From UBA4742 sp037138595 (lineage in GTDB: Bacteria; Actinomycetota; Acidimicrobiia; Acidimicrobiales; Acidimicrobilacustridaceae): 47,425 nucleotides of DNA. Below are positions 42,121 to 47,425 of the stretch, in pieces. Position 1 is the stretch's first letter; each line of letters begins with the position of its first letter. The stretch spans positions 1-47,425 of the forward strand of contig JBAXIB010000025.1 in NCBI GenBank assembly GCA_037138595.1, read 5' to 3'. The notes under the pieces were generated by a model, which was not told the DNA's origin, ran no database searches, and saw only the letters and a program-made list of their open reading frames with translations. Made by a program: the position numbers and the translations under genes.

Positions 42121-42664
42121 GGGCTTTGGTTTCGACGTCTCCAGATGGCATTTGGTTCCATCCCACTTGTTCAGCAAGAGCTTTTCGACCGCGGGCAATA
42201 CGAGATCGCACCGTTCCAGCGGGGATCTCAAGCACTTCGGCAATCTCGGCGTAATCGAGGCCGAGCACGTCGCGCAAGACCACTGGGGCCCGAAAATCCG
42301 GAGCCAGCGTTGCGAGTGCGTCATCGATGACCATCCGGTCAGTGATCGTCTGATCGAGCGGGATGCCGCTCGCGGGTGCGGCATCGATCATCATGTCGCT
42401 ATCAGGCACCGGTCTCCTTCGGCGACGCCGGAGCTCATCGAGACACGCGTTGGTTGCAACTCGATAGGCCCAAGTGCTGAATGCGGCGCGCCCGTCGTAC
42501 CTCGGTAGCCCTCGGGTTAGGGCAATGAGCGCGTCCTGAGTCGCGTCGAGTGCATCGTGGTCATTGCCGGTCATGCGCCGACAGATCGCATAGACGCGGT
42601 CGTAATGCAGGCGAAGCAATGCATCGAGCGCCGATGCATCGCCAGCTTGGGCTGCGGCGATCAA
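42113..42664 (-). CDS. sigM: ECF RNA polymerase sigma factor, SigM-like
   Basis: 183 residues. Region 2 is AGDASALDALLRLHYDRVYAIC through DATQDALIALTRG and FSTWAYRVATNACLDELRRR; region 4 is LRDVLGLDYAEIAEVLEIPAGTVRSRI. The start TTG 42664 has AGGA seven bases before it; no ATG or GTG is available between it and the upstream stop codon. Position next to an anti-sigma gene, trxB and trxA matches mycobacterial sigM, which controls oxidative and envelope stress. The name is by synteny and family. Confidence 0.92.
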   Translation of the reverse strand: MIAAAQAGDASALDALLRLHYDRVYAICRRMTGNDHDALDATQDALIALTRGLPRYDGRAAFSTWAYRVATNACLDELRRRRRRPVPDSDMMIDAAPASGIPLDQTITDRMVIDDALATLAPDFRAPVVLRDVLGLDYAEIAEVLEIPAGTVRSRIARGRKALAEQVGWNQMPSGDVETKAHD

Positions 42665-42701
42665 TTCAGATTCCTGCAGGCGCGGGCGAATGGTCGGTTC
42701 C

Positions 42702-44342
42702 TTAGCCGCGGACTACGACTTGACTTATCCCCGCATGCATTCGGGCTGGGCCGTCTCCGAGGTCGGTGATCCAGATCAAGATCCTTTGACCAGTGCGCTG
42801 GCCAAGATCGAACGTCACCTCAGCGCCGAGCCCGGCCTTTGCATCGACTGGATGACCCCATGACCCAAGCGTTGAGCCCGGTGAATCTGCAACATAAATC
42901 GATGCGGCCCAGTCCGAGGTGGGTGAGTGAACCTCGAGTGAATCGAGGCTTGTGTCTTGATCGATCACGATGACTATCCCAACGCCAGACTTAAATCCGA
43001 ATGTCCGCTGATCGTAGCTGTCAGTGATCCAACTTGATGAGGGATTGTCGTCGATGGCAAAGGCCAATTGTGCATCATTTTCTCCCGGATCGCCTCGGCC
43101 GCCGGGATCAAAACTTTCAACCTGGGTGATTGGGAGTATCGCCGGTACATGCACGTTTGGAAACGGACTTGCCTCGGCCGGAGCCGTGGCATGGCGAGGC
43201 CAACGCAGCAGGTCATGGCCAATGCCGGTGCGGCTGAAAAGCACACCAGCAAGCGCGAATCCGCCGACAAAGATTACGACGCCGAGGATCGGGAGCAACC
43301 AGGTTGCCAGCGGGCGAGGGTCGGTCGCCGTCGTCTCCGGTACGCCGATGACAGGATCGGGATCAGGATCAGTCGATGATGAACCAGATCGGCTGGCGGA
43401 GGAGTCGTTGTGTGGGTGGGCGGTTGAGCCAACCGGATCGGCCGCGAGTACCGAGGTAGTGACGGTTTCGTCGACTTCATAATTGAGGTCGGCGTCGACG
43501 AGTGCCGCGCGAAGTTCGGCGGCAGTTGAAAATCGTTGATCTGGATCGCGGTTCAAACAGTGCATCACGATTCGATCAAGTTCGACCGCGATAGTCGTGC
43601 AAATTTGCCGTGGGCTTGGAGGGATCTCGTGAAGGCGAGCCAACGCCGTAGCCGTCGGCGAATCAGCCTGAAACGGGGGTTGCCCGCACAGGGCTTCGTA
43701 CATGACGATTCCGAGGGCGTAGATATCGACGCGACCGTCCAGTTGACGACCCTGAACCTGCTCAGGCGCGAGGTATTTCATCGTGCCGATCATGGTTCCG
43801 ACCTGGGTGCGATTCGGATCGTCCTGCATTTTCGCGATACCAAAGTCGGTTATGAGCACGCGATGGTCTTCGCTGAGCAGAATGTTTGCCGGTTTGATGT
43901 CGCGATGAATGACCCCGGCTTGGTGAGCGGCTTCAAGCGCATCAGCTACGGCGACGCCAATATGGCGGACTTCGTGGCTGGGCAGTACCGCCCGCTTATC
44001 GAGCTCGGCGCGAAGCGTCGGACCTCGTACCAATGCCATGACGATTGCTTCGCACGCATCGTCATGGCATGTGTCATAAATCGCGATGATTCCCGGGTGG
44101 TGAAGTCGGGCTGCAGCGATTGCCTCAATGCGGAATCGGGCGACGAATGATGCATCGACCGCCAAGTAGGGATGGAGTATTTTCATGGCGACTTGGCGCC
44201 CGAGGACTTGATCAGTCGCGAGCCAGACCTCGGCCATGCCGCCAGTGGCGATTCGTGATTCGAGACGATACCGCTGGGCAATCAGCAACCCCGCGTCAAA
44301 GGCGTCCGATGGTGGACGATTGGTGACGGGAGTGTCGGGCAC
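42702..44342 (-). CDS. Membrane Ser/Thr protein kinase with discoidin-like ectodomain
   Basis: 546 residues. An intact Hanks kinase spans about 20-285: Gly loop ATGGMAEVW, catalytic Lys in VAMKIL (K54), HRDIKPAN (D148, N153), DFG (166-168) and the APE motif (LAPEQ). A disordered linker leads to one transmembrane helix (345-369), then an exported region of about 175 residues that resembles an F5/8 (discoidin) carbohydrate-binding fold. Mycobacterial kinases of this layout regulate cell-wall synthesis. It sits next to sigM, where mycobacteria have a MurJ fused to a pseudokinase. No MurJ gene is seen here. Confidence 0.9.
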   Translation of the reverse strand: MPDTPVTNRPPSDAFDAGLLIAQRYRLESRIATGGMAEVWLATDQVLGRQVAMKILHPYLAVDASFVARFRIEAIAAARLHHPGIIAIYDTCHDDACEAIVMALVRGPTLRAELDKRAVLPSHEVRHIGVAVADALEAAHQAGVIHRDIKPANILLSEDHRVLITDFGIAKMQDDPNRTQVGTMIGTMKYLAPEQVQGRQLDGRVDIYALGIVMYEALCGQPPFQADSPTATALARLHEIPPSPRQICTTIAVELDRIVMHCLNRDPDQRFSTAAELRAALVDADLNYEVDETVTTSVLAADPVGSTAHPHNDSSASRSGSSSTDPDPDPVIGVPETTATDPRPLATWLLPILGVVIFVGGFALAGVLFSRTGIGHDLLRWPRHATAPAEASPFPNVHVPAILPITQVESFDPGGRGDPGENDAQLAFAIDDNPSSSWITDSYDQRTFGFKSGVGIVIVIDQDTSLDSLEVHSPTSDWAASIYVADSPGSTLGSWGHPVDAKAGLGAEVTFDLGQRTGQRILIWITDLGDGPARMHAGISQVVVRG

Positions 44343-44405
44343 AGCGACTTAACGCTAGTGGTCGAACTGGTCTGAAACGGTTCAGACGGAGGAACAAACC
44401 GGCAG

Positions 44406-45251
44406 TCAGTCGCGAGCTGCGAGGTAGCAGATTCCGAGCACGCGTGGCCCACCGTGGGTCCCAATCACCGGGCCGATGCGGCCTGTTCGAATCTGGTCGC
44501 GCGTAAATCGCGGGGCGAGCATGTCTATGAACTCATCAACGTCGGGTGCTTCGCCATCGAAGACAGCCAGGCTGTCAACCTCGGATTCGCTGAACAATTG
44601 GTCACGAAGCCAGATCAGCGCTTTCTTTCTCGTCCGTTGCTTGCTCGCCTCTTCGACTGCGCCACCGGAGAGGTTGAGCAGCGGTTTGATTGCGAGCATG
44701 GAGCCCAACAGGTGCTGCGCGCCACCGATTCGACCACCTTTTTTCAAGTTGTCGAGGCTGTCGAGCGCACCAAAGACCCGGGTACGACCCACCATGTCAT
44801 CAACCAACGTCACGACTTCATCGGTGGTTGCGCCGTCTTTAGCCGCTTGAGATGCCGCGATGATGATGGTGCCCAAGCCACCCGTGAGCGTACGACTGTC
44901 AATGACGCGCACGTCAAGCTCGCCTTCGAGTGCTCGAGCCGCATTTCTTGCTGACTCGACGGTGGCAGAAAGTCCGCCCGAAAGATTGATACAAACGACC
45001 GAGGTCGCTCCGTTTTCACGTACCTTCCGGAACGCGGCTTCGAATGCTCCAGGGGCGGGGGCCGCGGTTTCGGGGAGCGCGTCGGACTCAGCCATCCGTC
45101 GATAAAAATCTTCGACGGTGAGGTCGCGTCGATCGGTGAATTCTTGGTCGCCGATTCGAATGGTGAGCGGAACAACTTCGACACCCAACTTGTCGGTTTG
45201 TTCCGGTGTCAGATCACACGCGCTATCGGTGACGATCCCTACTGCAGCCAT
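44406..45251 (-). CDS. DegV family fatty-acid-binding protein
   Basis: 281 residues. AAVGIVTDSACDLTPEQ is the family start, and INLSGGLSATVESARNAA and DSRTLTGGLGTIIIAASQAA outline the lipid pocket. DegV/FakB proteins bind a fatty acid, in many bacteria to present it to a kinase. ATG 45251 has GAGGGG a few bases before it; the longer frame adds only a short tail. Its partner kinase FakA is not in the window. Confidence 0.9.
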   Translation of the reverse strand: MAAVGIVTDSACDLTPEQTDKLGVEVVPLTIRIGDQEFTDRRDLTVEDFYRRMAESDALPETAAPAPGAFEAAFRKVRENGATSVVCINLSGGLSATVESARNAARALEGELDVRVIDSRTLTGGLGTIIIAASQAAKDGATTDEVVTLVDDMVGRTRVFGALDSLDNLKKGGRIGGAQHLLGSMLAIKPLLNLSGGAVEEASKQRTRKKALIWLRDQLFSESEVDSLAVFDGEAPDVDEFIDMLAPRFTRDQIRTGRIGPVIGTHGGPRVLGICYLAARD

Positions 45252-45344
45252 GGTTCCCCTCAGTCTCACTTGCTGGGTTTGATCGTAGCGGAATACCTAT
45301 GCCCCGCCCGTCGATGGCAGCGGCTCGATCTGGCGCGATCGTCG

Positions 45345-47425
45345 TTATGAACCGACACCGGAAGGGTCGTGCGGCGCAGGGTGAAAGACCGGATGACTTG
45401 ATCCAATGAGCTTGCGATCGCGCCGAGCTTTTCGAAAGTTGCGCGCCCACCACAGCAGGAGGAAAAGGCCAGCGATGATGGTGAGAACCAGACCGAGACC
45501 CGACACGGTCGTCGACCGAATGGTGAGTCGGGTCGAGGTGATCAAGACTTTCGAATCAGGGGACCGCACATCGACTTCGATGGGAAACGCTCCCGAAGCG
45601 CGCACGCGAACCGGCACATCAACGCGAGTCGGAGTACCGGCGGGAAGGTCGACGATTTGGACATTGCCATCGGGGAATTCAAGTTTCGAGCTTGTGAGTA
45701 CCAGTCGAACCTGAACCGGATAATCAAGAGCGTTTTCGATGCTGATGGGGATGCGACCTTCCCCGGAAGTGAAGGTGATCGTCTGCCCTTGGGGGGTAGT
45801 GATGCGATCGGTTTGGTCGCGCAACGCTGTTGTCGCGCCATTGAGGTAGGACGAACGGTTGGCGTCGCTGAATGAGCTCGCACCTGACGACCAGACAATT
45901 TGGTCGAGCGATTCGCCAACCGCGGTGCCCTTGGCATCGGTAGACAGAATCATTGACTGGAAACCCTCAACTTGATCAGCGACGGCCATGAGACGAGTTG
46001 GGTAGGTGCCGAGCGGCACCAATTCAGTTGGACGAAGTCGGCGTTCAATTGGCGCGCGCGTCGGGCCAGTTGAACTTGCCGAGGATTCGTCAACAAGGCT
46101 CGTAAGGGCACTCAACGTCAATGGGCTCATGATTGATCGTGCCGCACTGTTCGGTGTGGGTGGAGGCACTTCGCCAGCCGAGCCATCGCGATTGTTCAAT
46201 GCAGCAAGAAAGACGTCGAGCGCTGGCCCAGCTGCTGATGCTGAGTTCGGCAACTGGATTGCTACGCCCCTGCTGCATTTCGAGGTGGTGGTCGTTTCGG
46301 CGACACACGGCTGTGAAGGAGGCTCGAGCGCAGTCAGCGTAAGGCCAGCGAGGACTTCATGGGCATCAAGAGTGGGGTCAGTCGTTGCAGTGAATCGCTC
46401 GGTAATGGCCGGATCGGTCGAGATGGCGCGCAGGCGCTCTCCCCGAGCTCCGAGAAGCTCAAAGGTTTGGGTCACGGTGGAGAGGTCTGGTCGACTTGAG
46501 GTCGGCTCGAGATCGCCTTTCGAAACTAACCCTTGGCTAAATCCGCTTTCGGCGAGGAGCGCAACCACATCGGGGGTGGCGTGCGAATCAATGACGGCGG
46601 TCGTGTGATCGGGCTCGGTTCCCACCAATGCGGTAAGCGTTGCTGAGCCAGCATCGCGTTGTTGTTTGTAGAAGTTGGTTAATCCGCGGTCGAGCCACGT
46701 TCCGCTGTCAACCTCGACATACGACAAACCCAATAGTTCAAGCCCCTTAGCCTTGAGTGGTGTGGTGACTCGAGCCCCCTCAACGCTCGACGCGAGTGCG
46801 CTCAATGTTTCGGGAGTTGGCTCGACCGACACCGGCACCGACGGGTATCGATTCAAGCTCGCCGTCAATGATTCAAGAGCAATGCGCTGATCGGTTGGGA
46901 GATCCACCGAGCCATCAGACTGATGGGCCACTGCGCTTGACATCGGCACTACGAGCGCAACGGCGAGCGGGACGCGGGCCACCGTCTGGTCTGGGAGGCG
47001 AATGAGGTGAGTGACAAACGGGATCTCGGCCGTGCCGTTTAGATCAACAATGGAAAAAGCAATGGGGTAGACCCCAGGTTCGCTGATGGTGAACCCGTAT
47101 GCGGGATCGGGACCGGATGGCATGAGCTGATACGAGAGGTCAATCGACGCGTGACCAGTGCCATCGATCGTCGGTACTGGCAATGGGACGGTGACGACGT
47201 GGTCAGGTGCGCCAAGTTTTTCGCCTCGCCCGGTTTGATCTAGGGCTGCTTGCGATTTCACTGGTCGGTACAGCGTGGCGGAGATTTGTGAGCCCACTCC
47301 GGACTGCCCCAACGCCAGGGTGATGCGGAAATGCCCACTTGGTGACACCCAGGGCGATTGCGAAACCAATCTCATATCGGATTGGCTCATATCGGATTGG
47401 CTCATATCGGATTGGCTCATATCGG
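45345..47425 (-). CDS. DUF6049-type secreted/membrane protein (5' part beyond window)
   Basis: About 693 residues are visible and the frame runs off the right edge, so the N-terminus is missing. A large exported region (with a pilus- or receptor-like beta fold near SPSGHFRITLAL, then LIRLPDQTVARVPLAVALV) precedes one C-terminal helix (about residues 640-665 of the visible part) and a basic cytoplasmic tail. It corresponds in place and layout to mycobacterial Rv3909-like proteins, next to the MurJ/kinase and sigM cluster. Function is unknown. The first visible residues are a repeat of MSQSD. Confidence 0.8.
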   Translation of the reverse strand, partial: DMSQSDMSQSDMSQSDMRLVSQSPWVSPSGHFRITLALGQSGVGSQISATLYRPVKSQAALDQTGRGEKLGAPDHVVTVPLPVPTIDGTGHASIDLSYQLMPSGPDPAYGFTISEPGVYPIAFSIVDLNGTAEIPFVTHLIRLPDQTVARVPLAVALVVPMSSAVAHQSDGSVDLPTDQRIALESLTASLNRYPSVPVSVEPTPETLSALASSVEGARVTTPLKAKGLELLGLSYVEVDSGTWLDRGLTNFYKQQRDAGSATLTALVGTEPDHTTAVIDSHATPDVVALLAESGFSQGLVSKGDLEPTSSRPDLSTVTQTFELLGARGERLRAISTDPAITERFTATTDPTLDAHEVLAGLTLTALEPPSQPCVAETTTTSKCSRGVAIQLPNSASAAGPALDVFLAALNNRDGSAGEVPPPTPNSAARSIMSPLTLSALTSLVDESSASSTGPTRAPIERRLRPTELVPLGTYPTRLMAVADQVEGFQSMILSTDAKGTAVGESLDQIVWSSGASSFSDANRSSYLNGATTALRDQTDRITTPQGQTITFTSGEGRIPISIENALDYPVQVRLVLTSSKLEFPDGNVQIVDLPAGTPTRVDVPVRVRASGAFPIEVDVRSPDSKVLITSTRLTIRSTTVSGLGLVLTIIAGLFLLLWWARNFRKARRDRKLIGSSHPVFHPAPHDPSGVGS
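47376..47425. repeat. 15-base tandem repeat at the right edge
   Basis: Three perfect copies of ATCGGATTGGCTCAT and a partial fourth end exactly at the window boundary. Read on the minus strand they encode repeated MSQSD in frame with the DUF6049-type protein. Either a real in-frame repeat or an assembly break at a repeat would explain it. Confidence 0.9.

Noticed and set aside
47376..47425. Tandem repeats considered as a CRISPR array
   Set aside because: Units are 15 bases with no spacers and are in frame with a coding sequence.

Overview
The window is a chromosomal replication-origin region of an actinobacterium. Gene order from about 28 to 47 kb matches the mycobacterial origin neighbourhood: gyrA-gyrB-DUF721-recF-dnaN-dnaA run leftward, rpmH-rnpA-yidD-yidC-khpB(jag)-rsmG-parS-parA-parB run rightward, and then come cwlM, trxA, trxB, an anti-sigma/SigM-type pair, a Ser/Thr kinase and a DUF6049-type membrane protein. 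GC looks moderate by eye (not computed), many starts are GTG or TTG, and catabolic genes typical of environmental actinobacteria flank the core. An uncultured aquatic member of the Acidimicrobiia would fit, but that placement is inference. 

Layout. 1-9.6 kb: an edge-truncated fibronectin-III protein, an HNH-like zinc protein, a very acidic repeat protein, a DsbA-like oxidoreductase, a SulP anion transporter, a PIG-L deacetylase, a nitroreductase, a zinc-ribbon/pseudo-receiver protein, an SDR and a Baeyer-Villiger-type flavin monooxygenase. 9.6-17 kb: a coupled acyl-CoA synthetase/amidohydrolase pair, FKBP, a second SDR, a membrane protein and a zinc alcohol dehydrogenase. 17-20.4 kb: an inositol-phosphatase-family gene coupled to a CopC-CopD fusion, then YcnI (copper handling). 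20.4-23.2 kb: an orphan FliA/WhiG-type sigma factor, a dehydrogenase-like protein, a 45-residue membrane peptide, tRNA-Ile(GAT) and a Tad-like pilus protein. 23.3-38.1 kb: the replication, gyrase, ribosome, membrane-insertion and partition core. 38.3-47.4 kb: cell-wall, redox and signalling genes. 

How the parts work together. DnaA, DnaN, RecF, gyrase and the DciA-like DUF721 protein serve initiation and replication. The dnaA-dnaN gap holds an AT-rich stretch and degenerate DnaA boxes, and is the likely oriC. A perfect 16-bp parS lies 58 bases before parA-parB. YidD and YidC insert membrane proteins, and KhpB and RsmG act on RNA. TrxA/TrxB, CwlM, the SigM-type sigma/anti-sigma pair and the kinase form an envelope and redox stress block. 

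The most unusual points are: (i) the rnpA frame stays open across all of rpmH, has its own Shine-Dalgarno plus GTG upstream, and has no ATG, GTG or TTG start at the usual place, which recalls the nested rnpA/rpmH genes of Thermus; (ii) a zinc ribbon joined to a receiver domain whose phospho-acceptor is Asn; (iii) a 90-residue protein with no basic residue, built of four 15-16-residue DxDG-like repeats; (iv) a catalytically intact kinase with a discoidin-like ectodomain next to sigM, where mycobacteria carry a MurJ-pseudokinase fusion. No CRISPR array, insertion sequence, prophage or rRNA gene was seen.
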